In this document: positions 26,590 through 34,276 of the stretch, piece by piece
Numbering within the stretch: position 1 is the stretch's first letter
How the letters are laid out: the number at the start of each line of letters is the position of its first letter
Source of the DNA: Candidatus Rokuibacteriota bacterium
GTDB lineage: Bacteria; Methylomirabilota; Methylomirabilia; Rokubacteriales; CSP1-6
Assembly: GCA_003220595.1 (NCBI GenBank)
Contig: QHSZ01000069.1
Location: forward strand, 1-38,570
Length of the DNA: 38,570 nt
Reading direction: 5' to 3'
Position numbers and translations under genes: made by a program
Notes under the pieces: generated by a model
The model's database searches: none
What the model was told of the DNA's origin: nothing
Seen by the model: only the letters and a program-made list of their open reading frames with translations

Positions 26590-27771
26590 ATGGTCAGCGC
26601 TGACGTCGTCGTCGTCGGCGGCGGTGTGAACGGGGCGAGCACGGCCTTCCACCTGACCCAGCTGGGCGTGAAGAACGTCGTGCTCCTCGAGCGCGGAACC
26701 CTGGCGTCCGGCGCCACCGGCAAGTCGGGCGCGCTCGTCCGCACGCACTACACGAACGAGCACGAGGCGCGGCTCGCCTTTGAGAGCCTGAAGGTCTTCC
26801 GGAATTTCGACGCCATGGTCGGGGGCGAGTGCGGCTTCGAGGCGCTCGGCTTCCTGCAGCTCGTCCCGCGGGGCTACGAGGCGGCCATCCGCCAGAACGT
26901 CGAGACGCAGCGACGGCTGGGGATCAAGACGGAGCTCGTGTCGCACGACGACCTCCGGCGGATCGTGCCCGGCATCCACGTCGACGACGTCGGCGGAGCC
27001 GCGTGGGAGCCCGACTCCGGCTTCGCCGACCCGAACGCCACGGCGTTCGCGTTCGCCGAGGCGGCGCAGCGCCACGGCGCGCGCATCGAGACTGGTCGCG
27101 AGGCGACGGCGGTCCGGGTCGAGCGTGGACGCGTCACCGGCGTGGAGACGCGCGCCGGTCGCGTGGACGCGCCCGTCGTCGTGCTGGTCCCGGGCGCGTG
27201 GGCGGGGCGCCTGCTCGCGCCGCTCGGTCTCGACTTCGGCCTCGAGCCGTTCCGGATCCAGGTGTCGATCTTCCGGTGGCCGGCGGGCCTGACGCGGCGG
27301 CATCCGGTCGTGATCGACGCGATCCGCAAGTCCTGGCTGCGGCCGGAGGGGAGCGCCTCGACGCTCATCGGTGTCGAGTTGGGCCGCGGCCACGCCGACC
27401 CCGACACGTTCAGCGAGAGCGTGGATCCCGACTTCGTCGCGCAGAGCCGTGAGTGCCTCGCGGCGCGCCTGCCCGTCTTCGCGGGAGCGACGATGCGGGG
27501 CGGCTGGGCGGGCATGATCATGATGAGTCCCGACGGCCGACCGCTCATCGACCGCATCGCGTCCGTCGAGGGCCTCTTCGTGATGCTCGGCGACTCGGGC
27601 ACGAGCTTCAAGACGGCGCCAGCGATCGGGCGCTGCCTCGCCGAATGGATCGTGGACGGCAAGCCGCGCTTGGCGGACCTCACGCCGTTCCGCTCGACGC
27701 GCTTCGCCGAGGGCAAGCCCTGGGTGGACGAGTTCCACTACGGCCGCGAGCGGTTGTCCGTCTCACGCTAG
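26590..27771 (+). CDS. FAD-dependent amine/amino acid oxidase (DAO family)
   Basis: 393-residue flavoprotein of the D-amino-acid oxidase / sarcosine oxidase / glycine oxidase superfamily. The FAD-binding beta-alpha-beta unit is V-V-V-G10-G-G-V-N-G15-A-S with Glu34 (L-L-E-R-G) for the ribose. S-G-A-T-G-K-S-G-A-L-V-R follows, as in sarcosine oxidase beta-like proteins. The C-terminal G-W-A-G-M-I-M-M-S-P-D-G-R-P-L-I-D and G-D-S-G-T-S-F-K-T-A-P-A-I-G complete the FAD site. GGAGGGA precedes ATG 26590. It is divergent from a peptide-type importer, so it may oxidise an imported secondary amine, N-methylated or D-amino acid. The exact substrate cannot be read. Confidence 0.88.
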   Translation: MVSADVVVVGGGVNGASTAFHLTQLGVKNVVLLERGTLASGATGKSGALVRTHYTNEHEARLAFESLKVFRNFDAMVGGECGFEALGFLQLVPRGYEAAIRQNVETQRRLGIKTELVSHDDLRRIVPGIHVDDVGGAAWEPDSGFADPNATAFAFAEAAQRHGARIETGREATAVRVERGRVTGVETRAGRVDAPVVVLVPGAWAGRLLAPLGLDFGLEPFRIQVSIFRWPAGLTRRHPVVIDAIRKSWLRPEGSASTLIGVELGRGHADPDTFSESVDPDFVAQSRECLAARLPVFAGATMRGGWAGMIMMSPDGRPLIDRIASVEGLFVMLGDSGTSFKTAPAIGRCLAEWIVDGKPRLADLTPFRSTRFAEGKPWVDEFHYGRERLSVSR

Positions 27772-27818
27772 CACGCCCGAGGCCGCGCGCGGCAGGTCGC
27801 GCCCGGCCGGGGCGGAGG

Positions 27819-28277
27819 TCAGCGTGGCGCGGCGGGCGGCGGGCTCGGAGGGCGCTTCGCGAACGGGCTCGGCGCCCCCGGCGGCAGCGACGGCCGCTGG
27901 GGCAACGGCACGACCTGTTCCGGCGCCCGGGACGCCGCGGGCGGAGTGGTGGCCGGCCACGGGGCGGCGCGTCGCGCGTCGGTGAGGCCAAACGCCTCGA
28001 CGGCGATCGGCGGCAGGAGCCACGAGCCGGCGTCGACCAGCATGACGAGCAGCAGGGGCCAGAAGGCGAAGAGGGACGGGCGGTTGAGCGTCACCGAGAG
28101 CGTGCGGAACGCGAGCGCGCCGAGCACGGTGACGAGACCGGGGATCGGCCGCCGCCCCTCGCGCGAGACCGCGCGCCGCCACGCGTAGATCGCGTTCATC
28201 GTGGAGAGCGCCGCCGCGACGACCAGAGCGAAGACCGCCAGGTAGTGGAGGATCGTGAGGAAGGCTCTGACGGTCAT
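27819..28277 (-). CDS. Small membrane protein with Pro-rich tail, unknown
   Basis: 152 residues from ATG 28277, which overlaps the stop of the upstream 442-residue gene (ATGA) and has GAGGAGG before it. Three hydrophobic segments are visible: about 6-30 (FLTILHYLAVFALVVAAALS), about 47-60, and about 68-93 (LFAFWPLLLVMLVDAGSWLLPPI). The last 45 residues are rich in Pro and Ala (P-P-A-A-S, P-S-L-P-P-G-A-P, P-S-P-P-P-A-A-P-R). No known family is recognised. The overlap with its partner suggests the two act together at the inner membrane. The long open frame continuing upstream to 29138 is a shadow of that partner. Confidence 0.6.
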   Translation of the reverse strand: MTVRAFLTILHYLAVFALVVAAALSTMNAIYAWRRAVSREGRRPIPGLVTVLGALAFRTLSVTLNRPSLFAFWPLLLVMLVDAGSWLLPPIAVEAFGLTDARRAAPWPATTPPAASRAPEQVVPLPQRPSLPPGAPSPFAKRPPSPPPAAPR

Positions 28278-29602
28278 CGGGTGGCCTCCTCCGGCTGGGC
28301 CAGGTGCGTGCGACGCACACGCGCCTGCACGTCCTGGACGACGCCGCGCTCGAGCACGAGCTCGACCTCGTGGTGCTCCACGTCCCAGCCGCTCACGGTC
28401 GCGATCCAGCCGAAGCGCCGCTGCCGCCGCGGCACCACCCGCCGCCCGCGGTAGATCAGCACGCGCCGGTCGGGGGCCGCGAACCGCTCGTGCTCCTCGG
28501 GCTCCGGGCCGCAGAGGCGCAGGACCTCTTCGTGCGTGGTCACGCCGGGCTCGAGGCGCGCGAGCGTCTCGCGCGGAATGACCGTCCCCGTGTGCCGCTC
28601 GGCGCGGCCTCCGGGGTCGACGTGGATCCGGCCCGCGAGCCCCGCACCGACGCGCCGGACGACGAACATGACGAGCGGGCCGGCGAGGTTGCCGAGGATG
28701 AAGAACGCGATGGGGATCAGCACCGGCGCCCAGGACTGCCAGCCGGTGTAATAGCCGAACTGCACCGTCAGCACCTGCGGCGTTCGGCCCTCCGAATGGT
28801 CGAGGAAGAGCGACACCACCTCCGTCGACTCGAGGGTCTCGCTCTTCCGGCGGCTCGCGGTCTGCGGGAAGACGTCCTGGATCTTGAGCGTTCCGGCGTG
28901 GGCGAAGTTGATGATGAGCTGCGAGGGCTCGTCGGCGAGGCGGATGACCCGGTGGCGGTTCTCGAGGTAGAGCGGGAACATCGCGCGCGGCCGCACGTCG
29001 TTGAACGTGAGCGAGGCCGTGTGGCGGCGGCCCCAGAACGCGTTCTCGACCCAGGTGGCCTCTCGGGGCTTCACGAGCCGCGGCAGGCCCATCCGGAGAC
29101 GGACGAGGAACGTGCGGTTCGCGAGCATCGGCGTCCACGGGATGCGCACGTAGGTGACCGGCGCGGTGAGGCCGAGGGGCCCGCCCTGGCGCACGAAGGT
29201 GACGTACGGGGCGCCGCCCTCGACCGGCTCGGGCGGGTGCTGCTCCCTCCGGTAGAGCGTCTGCACGGAGAGCGGCAAGCGTCCCTCGCCCGTGACGATG
29301 AAGCCGCGCTCCTCGACGTAGCGGGCGAGCGTGGGATCGGGCGGGCCCGGCGTCTTGAGTCCGTCCACCTCGTCGGGCCAGAGCAGGTAGAGGTCCTGCG
29401 CGATCTCGCTCCCGGAGCGCGTCGGCGGGATGACGAGGCTCCAGAGGATGTCCAGCGTGGCCGCCTGGAGCTCCGGCGAGACGCTCGCGCGCATGAACAG
29501 CGGCCCGATCGTGAACTCGGGATTCGGCCGGGCGGCGAGAAAGACCTGGGCGCGCGCCGGGCCCGCGCCCGCGAGCAGGAGCAGCGCCGCGAGGCCGCCC
29601 AC
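28274..29602 (-). CDS. Membrane-anchored protein with large exported domain and BamE-like C-terminus
   Basis: 442 residues from GTG 29602, 10 bases after the upstream binding-protein gene. An N-terminal hydrophobic stretch (2-14) ending A-R-A-Q looks like a signal peptide. A non-canonical CTG two codons upstream would add the Arg expected before it. A region of about 270 residues without helices follows, then a hydrophobic segment at about 291-316 (APVLIPIAFFILGNLAGPLVMFVV) with R-R after it. The last ~100 residues (I-P-R-E-T-L-A-R-L-E-P-G-V-T-T-H-E-E-V-L-R-L-C-G-P near 342-366, then strands and L-E-R-G-V-V-Q-D-V) resemble the SmpA/OmlA (BamE) fold. By the positive-inside rule that domain would be cytoplasmic. 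I know no family with this architecture. Confidence 0.65.
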   Translation of the reverse strand: MGGLAALLLLAGAGPARAQVFLAARPNPEFTIGPLFMRASVSPELQAATLDILWSLVIPPTRSGSEIAQDLYLLWPDEVDGLKTPGPPDPTLARYVEERGFIVTGEGRLPLSVQTLYRREQHPPEPVEGGAPYVTFVRQGGPLGLTAPVTYVRIPWTPMLANRTFLVRLRMGLPRLVKPREATWVENAFWGRRHTASLTFNDVRPRAMFPLYLENRHRVIRLADEPSQLIINFAHAGTLKIQDVFPQTASRRKSETLESTEVVSLFLDHSEGRTPQVLTVQFGYYTGWQSWAPVLIPIAFFILGNLAGPLVMFVVRRVGAGLAGRIHVDPGGRAERHTGTVIPRETLARLEPGVTTHEEVLRLCGPEPEEHERFAAPDRRVLIYRGRRVVPRRQRRFGWIATVSGWDVEHHEVELVLERGVVQDVQARVRRTHLAQPEEATR

Positions 29603-29612
29603 GCGCAGCGCG

Positions 29613-30584
29613 CTAGACCGTGACAGGCGTGAACTCGCGCGTGAGGTGCTCCTCGAGCGGGAGCTTCTTCTTGATCACGGCGTACTCCAGCAGCGTGTCC
29701 TGCATGACCGCGAGCGCCGTGATGTCGATGCGACCGTCGACGGGCAGGAGCGGTCCGGAGATCCGGTGGGCGGCCAGCACCGCCTCGGGCGTCCACGCGA
29801 GCTTCTTCGCGCAGAGCAGGGCCGCCTCCTGCGGGTGCTCACGCATGAGCCGCATGGCCCGGAACATCGCGCGCATGCTCTTCCGGATCTGCTCGGGGTG
29901 CTGCCGGATCGCCTCCTCGGACGCGTACTGGATCTGGCTGATCCACTTGCCGGTGACCGCGTCGAAGCGCAGCAGCACCTTCGACTTGCCCCCGAGCTCG
30001 GTGACCGCGCCGCCGTCGCCCCACACGTAGGCCGCGATCTCCCGGCGCGCCATCGCGGCCAGCTGGGCGTCGAGGCCGCCGAGGCCGACGACCTGGACGT
30101 CCCGGTCCGGGTCCCAACCCTGCTTCTTGGCGAGCATGCGCGCGAAGACCCAGGTGGTCGCGCCGGCGCGCGTGACGCCGATCGCCTTGCCCTTGAGGTC
30201 CGCGACGCCGCGCACCTCGGGGGCGACGTTGAGCGTGAAGTGGTTGCCCTCGGTGTGGGTCGCCACGGTCTTGATGGGCGAGCCCGCCTCGCGGAACACG
30301 AGGATGTCGGTCGAGCCCGTCACGCCGACGAGCACCTCGCCCGCCATGACCGCCTTGAGCAGGTCGGGGCCGCCGCGGAAGGGGATGAACTCGGCGGCGA
30401 GCCCCTCGTCCTTGAAGAAGCCCTTCTCGAGCGCGACGATGACCGGCCCGGCCATCGAGTAGTCGCCGAGCACCGCCGTGCCGATCTTCACGGCGCTCTG
30501 GGCGCCGGCGACCCGCGGGGTCACCGCGGCGAGCGCGGCCGCGGCGGCGAGGAACCGACGACGTGTCAGCGAGGGGCTGGGCAT
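29613..30584 (-). CDS. NitT/TauT-type ABC substrate-binding protein (Tat signal)
   Basis: 323 residues of the NMT1/THI5-like (SsuA/TauA) binding-protein group. Tat motif T7-R-R-R-F-L-A-A-A followed by an Ala-rich core and V-A-G-A-Q. The mature part reads V-K-I-G-T-A-V, V-A-L-E-K-G-F-F-K-D-E-G-L, then D-L-L-K-A-V-M-A-G-E-V-L-V-G-V-T-G-S and D-L-K-G-K-A-I-G-V-T-R-A-G-A, all standard. ATG 30584 is chosen (AAGGAG, 7-8 bases upstream); a start 6 codons earlier is weaker. No matching permease or ATPase is adjacent; the NitT-type ATPase and permeases at 20209-22483 lack a binding protein, so the two could form one system. Downstream is the unknown membrane module. Confidence 0.9.
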   Translation of the reverse strand: MPSPSLTRRRFLAAAAALAAVTPRVAGAQSAVKIGTAVLGDYSMAGPVIVALEKGFFKDEGLAAEFIPFRGGPDLLKAVMAGEVLVGVTGSTDILVFREAGSPIKTVATHTEGNHFTLNVAPEVRGVADLKGKAIGVTRAGATTWVFARMLAKKQGWDPDRDVQVVGLGGLDAQLAAMARREIAAYVWGDGGAVTELGGKSKVLLRFDAVTGKWISQIQYASEEAIRQHPEQIRKSMRAMFRAMRLMREHPQEAALLCAKKLAWTPEAVLAAHRISGPLLPVDGRIDITALAVMQDTLLEYAVIKKKLPLEEHLTREFTPVTV

Positions 30585-30808
30585 GGCCGGTCTCCTTGAC
30601 ATTCCTCGTGATTTTCCCTACGTTGGGTCGCGCTTTCCATGAGTGCCACCCCGGTGCACGCGCAGTGCTCCCGCCGATGCTACATCGCCCCGCGCCCCGT
30701 GCACAATCACGCGCGCACACCCCGGCCTCGCGGACCCCGCTACTTGATCATAGGCTCGCCTCAGACGGCGGGGCCCCAGCCCCGCGACGTCCTACGGCTC
30801 GCAAGGCT
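30585..30808. other. Divergent intergenic region, no gene seen
   Basis: 224 bases between the minus-strand binding protein and the plus-strand crotonase. It contains a short perfect inverted repeat CGATG-cta-CATCG (30673-30685) and two GTGCAC palindromes, but no convincing promoter hexamer pair on either strand. The frame of the crotonase is open through it (to 30563), yet the Pro/Arg/His-rich translation does not look like protein. Confidence 0.4.
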
Positions 30809-31600
30809 ATGACCGACGCGCCGGTCGGTTACGAGGTGCGCGACGGCGTGGCGTGGATCACGCTGAACCGGCCGCGCGTGCTCAACGCGCTCGACACGGG
30901 CCTGGCCGCCACGCTCGCCGACCATGCGGAGGTCGCGGCGGCCGACCCCGACGTCACGCTCGTGGTCGTCCGCGGCGCCGGCCGGGCGTTCTGCTCGGGG
31001 ATGGACCGCACGGCGCTCGCGGCCGGTGCGATCGCGGAGCCCTTCTACCGGCACTGGATCCGCGGGCTCAACCGTCTCGAGGACATGCCCAAGGTCTCGC
31101 TCGCGGTCCTGCACGGCCACTCGATCGGCGGCGGGCTCCAGCTGGCGCTCGCGTGCGACCTGCGGCTCGCGACCGACGACGCGGTCCTCGGCCTCGGCGC
31201 CACGCGCCACGGACTCATCCCCGACGGGGCCGTCCTGCGCCTGGCGCGCGTGATGGGAGTGGGGCGCGCGAAGGAGCTGGCGATCCTGAACGACGAGATC
31301 AGCCCGGCGGAGGCGCGCGCGACGGGCCTCGTCAACTGGGTGTGCCCGGCGGCCGAGCTCGACCGGACGCTGGAGCGGCTCGTCGCGAAGATCCGCGGGG
31401 CCTCGCCGACCGCCGCCGCGCACACCAAGCGCCTGCTCCACGAGTCCTTTCACCGCGATCCGCGGGCGATGATCGAGGAGATGCTGAGGTCGCAGAGCGC
31501 GTGCATGGCGTCCTGGGAGCTCGACGAGGCCAACCGCGCCTGGCGAGACAAGCGCGAGGCGGTTTTTTACCCGCCGCGTCGCGCGGAGCGCACCTCATGA
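30809..31600 (+). CDS. Crotonase-fold protein lacking the hydratase Glu pair
   Basis: 263 residues of the enoyl-CoA hydratase/isomerase superfamily. CoA-binding and oxyanion-hole elements are present: [15 protein letters not shown] (60-67) and H-S-I-G-G-G-L (104-110). The two catalytic Glu of classical hydratases (rat Glu144 and Glu164) align with Gln111 and Ala131, so ordinary hydration of enoyl-CoA is unlikely. Isomerase, hydrolase, dehalogenase or decarboxylase chemistry is possible. ATG 30809 has AAGG just upstream; the frame is open earlier, but the upstream residues look like noise. Its stop overlaps the next crotonase gene (ATGA), so the two are expressed together. Confidence 0.85.
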   Translation: MTDAPVGYEVRDGVAWITLNRPRVLNALDTGLAATLADHAEVAAADPDVTLVVVRGAGRAFCSGMDRTALAAGAIAEPFYRHWIRGLNRLEDMPKVSLAVLHGHSIGGGLQLALACDLRLATDDAVLGLGATRHGLIPDGAVLRLARVMGVGRAKELAILNDEISPAEARATGLVNWVCPAAELDRTLERLVAKIRGASPTAAAHTKRLLHESFHRDPRAMIEEMLRSQSACMASWELDEANRAWRDKREAVFYPPRRAERTS

Positions 31601-32406
31601 ACGACAGCGCGTACACGGACATCCTCTACGAGAAGCGGGACGGCGTCGCCTGGATCACGATCAACCGGCCCGAGGTGCGGAACGCGTTCCGCACCCGGAC
31701 CGTCGCCGAGCTGACGGACGCGTTCAGCGACGCGCGCTGGGATCCGTCCGTCGGGGTCGTCGTGCTGACGGGCGCGGGCGACAAGGCGTTCTGCTCGGGC
31801 GGCGACCAGAAGGAGCGCGGGCAGGGCGGCTATGCGCCGGGCGCCGGCGGCGCGACCGCGCAGCGGCCCATGGACGTCGAGGCCCTCCACAGCGCGATCC
31901 GCCACATCCCGAAGCCCGTGATCGCCATGGTGAACGGCTTCGCGATCGGCGGCGGCCACGTGCTCCACGTGCTCTGCGACCTCACGCTCGCGTCGGAGAA
32001 CGCGGTCTTCGGCCAGACGGGCCCGCGCGTGGGCAGCGTGGACGCGGGGCACGGCACGGGCTATCTGGCCCGCCTCGTCGGCGAGAAGCGCGCGCGCGAG
32101 ATCTGGTACCTCTGCCGCCAGTACACCGCGAAGGAGGCGCTCGCGATGGGGCTCGTCAACAAGGTCGTGCCCCAGAAGGACCTCCGCGCCGAGGTGGAGC
32201 AGTGGTGCCGGGAGCTCCTCGAGAAGAGCCCGACGGCGCTCGCCCTGGCGAAGCAGTCGTTCAACATCGACTCCGAGCAGCGCGCCGGGGTGGCGCAATT
32301 CGCCCACACGGCGCTGAACCTGTACTACCAGACCGATGAGGCCATGGAGGGCCGGAACGCCTTCGTCGAGAAGCGGCCGGTCAGCTTCAAAAAATACCGC
32401 AAGTGA
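31597..32406 (+). CDS. MenB/BadI-type crotonase (ring-cleaving hydrolase or DHNA-CoA synthase)
   Basis: 269 residues. The [15 protein letters not shown] loop (65-79), I-G-G-G-H-V-L-H near 117-124, [12 protein letters not shown]149 and [10 protein letters not shown] place it in the MenB subgroup of crotonases. From memory of the family, many positions (G-S-V-D-x-G-x-G-T, R-L-V-G-E-K-x-A-R-E-I-W-Y, S-P-T-A-L-A-x-A-K-x-S-F-N, L-Y-Y-x-T-D-E) look closer to BadI, the 2-ketocyclohexanecarboxyl-CoA hydrolase of anaerobic benzoate/cyclohexanecarboxylate degradation, than to E. coli-type MenB. No menaquinone gene is nearby, which also favours a degradative role. ATG 31597 overlaps the upstream crotonase; GGAG stands 8-9 bases before it. 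Confidence 0.8.
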   Translation: MNDSAYTDILYEKRDGVAWITINRPEVRNAFRTRTVAELTDAFSDARWDPSVGVVVLTGAGDKAFCSGGDQKERGQGGYAPGAGGATAQRPMDVEALHSAIRHIPKPVIAMVNGFAIGGGHVLHVLCDLTLASENAVFGQTGPRVGSVDAGHGTGYLARLVGEKRAREIWYLCRQYTAKEALAMGLVNKVVPQKDLRAEVEQWCRELLEKSPTALALAKQSFNIDSEQRAGVAQFAHTALNLYYQTDEAMEGRNAFVEKRPVSFKKYRK

Positions 32407-32492
32407 CACCGCGCGGCCTGCCTCGCTGACACGAGCCGGGCAGTTTCAAGATCGATTTACAGCAATATCGGGCACTTCCGGACGCCGTGAGC

Positions 32493-32509
32493 CTGGCAGG
32501 GCGCTTGCG
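32493..32509 (+). promoter_or_regulatory. Candidate sigma-54 promoter
   Basis: CTGGCAGGGCGCTTGCG matches the -24/-12 consensus YTGGCACGRNNNTTGCW except at two positions (the C after TGGCA and the final W). The invariant GG (32495-32496) and GC (32507-32508) are exactly 10 bases apart. Transcription would start near 32519-32520. It lies in the intergenic region before the purine permease. Confidence 0.4.
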
Positions 32510-32521
32510 TTATCACGGGGC

Positions 32522-32671
32522 ATGACGCTAAGACGTTTCGTGATCGGCGCAGCGCTCCTCGCGGGTCTGGCGCTCGCGGCCTCGGGCGCGGGCGGCGAGA
32601 TCGCCGCGGCGCGAGGCCCAGCGGAAGGCCTCACGCCCGCGCTCCTCGTCGAGCAAGCGCCCACCCGCTGA
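32522..32671 (+). CDS. Possible small secreted peptide
   Basis: 49 residues: M-T-L-R-R-F-V-I-G-A-A-L-L-A-G-L-A-L-A-A-S-G-A-G-G-E and on. Two Arg followed by a 17-residue hydrophobic core make a reasonable signal peptide, leaving a mature part of only about 25 residues. No good ribosome binding site. It could equally be part of the leader of the permease gene 31 bases downstream. Weak call, kept because the region otherwise has no gene. Confidence 0.3.
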   Translation: MTLRRFVIGAALLAGLALAASGAGGEIAAARGPAEGLTPALLVEQAPTR

Positions 32672-32702
32672 GCCCCGTCTGAGGTAAACTCGCGCCCGGC
32701 AC

Positions 32703-34097
32703 ATGGCCGGGCCCCTCGATCGCTTCTTCCGGTTCACCGAGCGCCGCACCGACCTCGCAACCGAGGTCCGCGCTGGCCTGACCACTTTCATGGTCATGGC
32801 CTATATCATCTTCGTGAACCCGATCATCCTCGGGTATGTCGGCGTCCCCGGCCTGGAGGGCAAGGGCCTGCCGTTCGGCGCGACGCTGACCGTCACGTGT
32901 CTGACCGCCGGCGTGCTGTCGATTCTCATGGGGCTCACGAGCAACTACCCGCTGGCGCTCGCCCCCGGGATGGGGCTGAACGCGGTCGTCGCCTTCGAGC
33001 TCGTGGCGGGGCGCGGGCTCACGTGGCCCCAGGCGATGACGGTCGTCTTCCTCGAGGGTCTGGCGATCACGCTCCTCGTGCTGACGCGCTTCCGCGAGAC
33101 CGCGATGGACGCGGTACCGCTCGGGCTCAAGCGGGCGATCGGCGTCGGGATCGGTCTCTTCATCGCCTTCATCGGCTTCTTCACCGCGGGCTTCGTCGTG
33201 AAGCCTGCGACGGGTCCGTTGCCGGTCGGGCTCGGGTCCCTCGGCGGGCTGCCGAGCATCGTCTTCCTCGTGGGCTTCCTCCTGACCGCTTGGCTCATGG
33301 CTCGGCGCGTGCGCGGCGCGCTCCTGCTCGGAATTCTGCTCACGACGCTCCTCGGCATCGCGCTGAACGGGGTCTTCGCCGGCTGGAAGGGCTTCCCGAC
33401 GCCGGGCGCCGCGCAGCTCCCGGCGACGCTCGTCCAGCTCCCGGACTTCTCGACCTTCGGCCGCCTGGACTTCGGCTTGGTCAGGCACCTGGGGGTGATC
33501 ACCGCGGTGCTCGCGACCTTCTCGATCATGCTGAGCGATTTCTTCGACACGATGGGCACGATCATCGGCGTCGGCGGCCAGGCGGGCTTCCTCGACCGGG
33601 AGGGACGGCTCCCCGGCGCCCGGCGCGTGCTGCTCGTCGACTCGCTCGGCGCGCTCTTCGGCGGGCTCGCCAACTCGAGCAGCAACACGACCTACATCGA
33701 GTCGGCGGCGGGCGTGGCCGAGGGAGCGCGGACAGGCCTCGCGGCCATCGTCGTCGGCGTCCTCTTCCTCCTCGCCATGTTCTTCGCGCCGCTCGCGAGC
33801 GTGATCCCGGCGCAGGCGACCGCGCCGGCGCTGATCATCGTCGGCTTCTATATGATGTCGATCGCGCGCGAGATCCCGTGGGACGACGGGGCGGAGGCCA
33901 TTCCGGCCTTCGTGACGATGCTGGTGATGCCCTTCACCTGGTCCATCACCAACGGGATCGGCGCGGGCTTCGTGACCTGGACGGCGATCAAGGTGCTGAA
34001 CGGGCAGGGGTCCCGCGTCCACTGGATGGTCTACACGGCCGCCGCTGCCTTCGCAGTCTACTTCGCCCTGCCGTCGATCGAGCGAGCGCTGCGATGA
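32703..34097 (+). CDS. AzgA-type NCS2 purine permease
   Basis: 464-residue inner-membrane transporter of the AzgA/GhxP/PbuG branch (adenine, guanine, hypoxanthine uptake with protons), of normal length with about 12-14 hydrophobic segments. It starts with F-R-F-T-E-R-R-T-D-L-A-T-E-V-R-A-G-L-T-T-F and M-A-Y-I-I-F-V-N-P. It carries the substrate motif A-L-A-P-G-M-G-L-N-A near 87-96, S-D-F-F-D-T-M-G-T and S-S-S-N-T-T-Y-I-E-S-A-A-G. ATG 32703 lacks a close ribosome site; GAGGT lies about 20 bases upstream. Possibly transcribed from the sigma-54-like site at 32493. Immediately after its stop lies a livM remnant. Confidence 0.92.
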   Translation: MAGPLDRFFRFTERRTDLATEVRAGLTTFMVMAYIIFVNPIILGYVGVPGLEGKGLPFGATLTVTCLTAGVLSILMGLTSNYPLALAPGMGLNAVVAFELVAGRGLTWPQAMTVVFLEGLAITLLVLTRFRETAMDAVPLGLKRAIGVGIGLFIAFIGFFTAGFVVKPATGPLPVGLGSLGGLPSIVFLVGFLLTAWLMARRVRGALLLGILLTTLLGIALNGVFAGWKGFPTPGAAQLPATLVQLPDFSTFGRLDFGLVRHLGVITAVLATFSIMLSDFFDTMGTIIGVGGQAGFLDREGRLPGARRVLLVDSLGALFGGLANSSSNTTYIESAAGVAEGARTGLAAIVVGVLFLLAMFFAPLASVIPAQATAPALIIVGFYMMSIAREIPWDDGAEAIPAFVTMLVMPFTWSITNGIGAGFVTWTAIKVLNGQGSRVHWMVYTAAAAFAVYFALPSIERALR

Positions 34098-34224
34098 CCC
34101 CCAGCGGCTGACCGAGCGCTGGCCGCTCTACGTCGGCGTGCTGTTCATCCTGGCAGTGTTCTTCTTCCCCCGGGGCGTCCTCGGAACGCTCCGGGAGCGC
34201 GCCTCGCGACGTGGAGGCCGCTGA
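34096..34224 (+). pseudogene. Remnant of a LivM permease C-terminus
   Basis: In the frame from 34096 the DNA reads D-P-Q-R-L-T-E-R-W-P-L-Y-V-G-V-L-F-I-L-A-V and then F-F-F-P-R-G-V-L-G-T-L-R-E-R before a TGA at 34222-34224. The T-E-x-W...G-L-x-F-I-x-V-V-x-F-x-P-R-G-x-x-G-x-L layout is the standard last helix and tail of LivM proteins. There is no start codon, ribosome site or upstream part: the azgA coding sequence runs right up to it in another frame. So only the last ~40 codons of a livM survive, apparently truncated by the event that brought azgA next to it. Confidence 0.65.
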
Positions 34225-34244
34225 GTCCAGACCCGGCGCGGTGC

Positions 34245-34268
34245 GTCGCAAGTCCTCGTCATTGCGAC
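34245..34268 (+). promoter_or_regulatory. Inverted repeat upstream of the acyl-CoA synthetase promoter
   Basis: GTCGCAA (34245-34251) and TTGCGAC (34262-34268) are perfect 7-bp inverted arms with a 10-base spacer. They end 8 bases before the -35 box, the usual place for an activator dimer; the half-site centres are 17 bases apart. No regulator gene is adjacent. Confidence 0.45.
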
Positions 34269-34276
34269 CAAAATCC

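Noticed and set aside
28304-29623. 439-codon plus-strand frame opposite the 442-residue membrane protein
   Set aside because: The minus-strand product has a signal peptide, a membrane helix and a BamE-like domain and couples to its neighbour; the plus frame shows only Arg/Glu/His-rich sequence.
30673-30685. CGATG-cta-CATCG as an operator
   Set aside because: Only 5-bp arms, no promoter hexamers around it and no second copy; too weak to call.
31597-32406. Plain call as MenB for menaquinone synthesis
   Set aside because: No men genes nearby, partner is a non-hydratase crotonase, and several positions look more like BadI. Kept as an alternative, not the main call.
32631-34022. 463-codon minus-strand frame over azgA
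   Set aside because: Antisense to a transporter with all AzgA motifs; translation is Glu/Arg/His-rich with no hydrophobic segments or domains.
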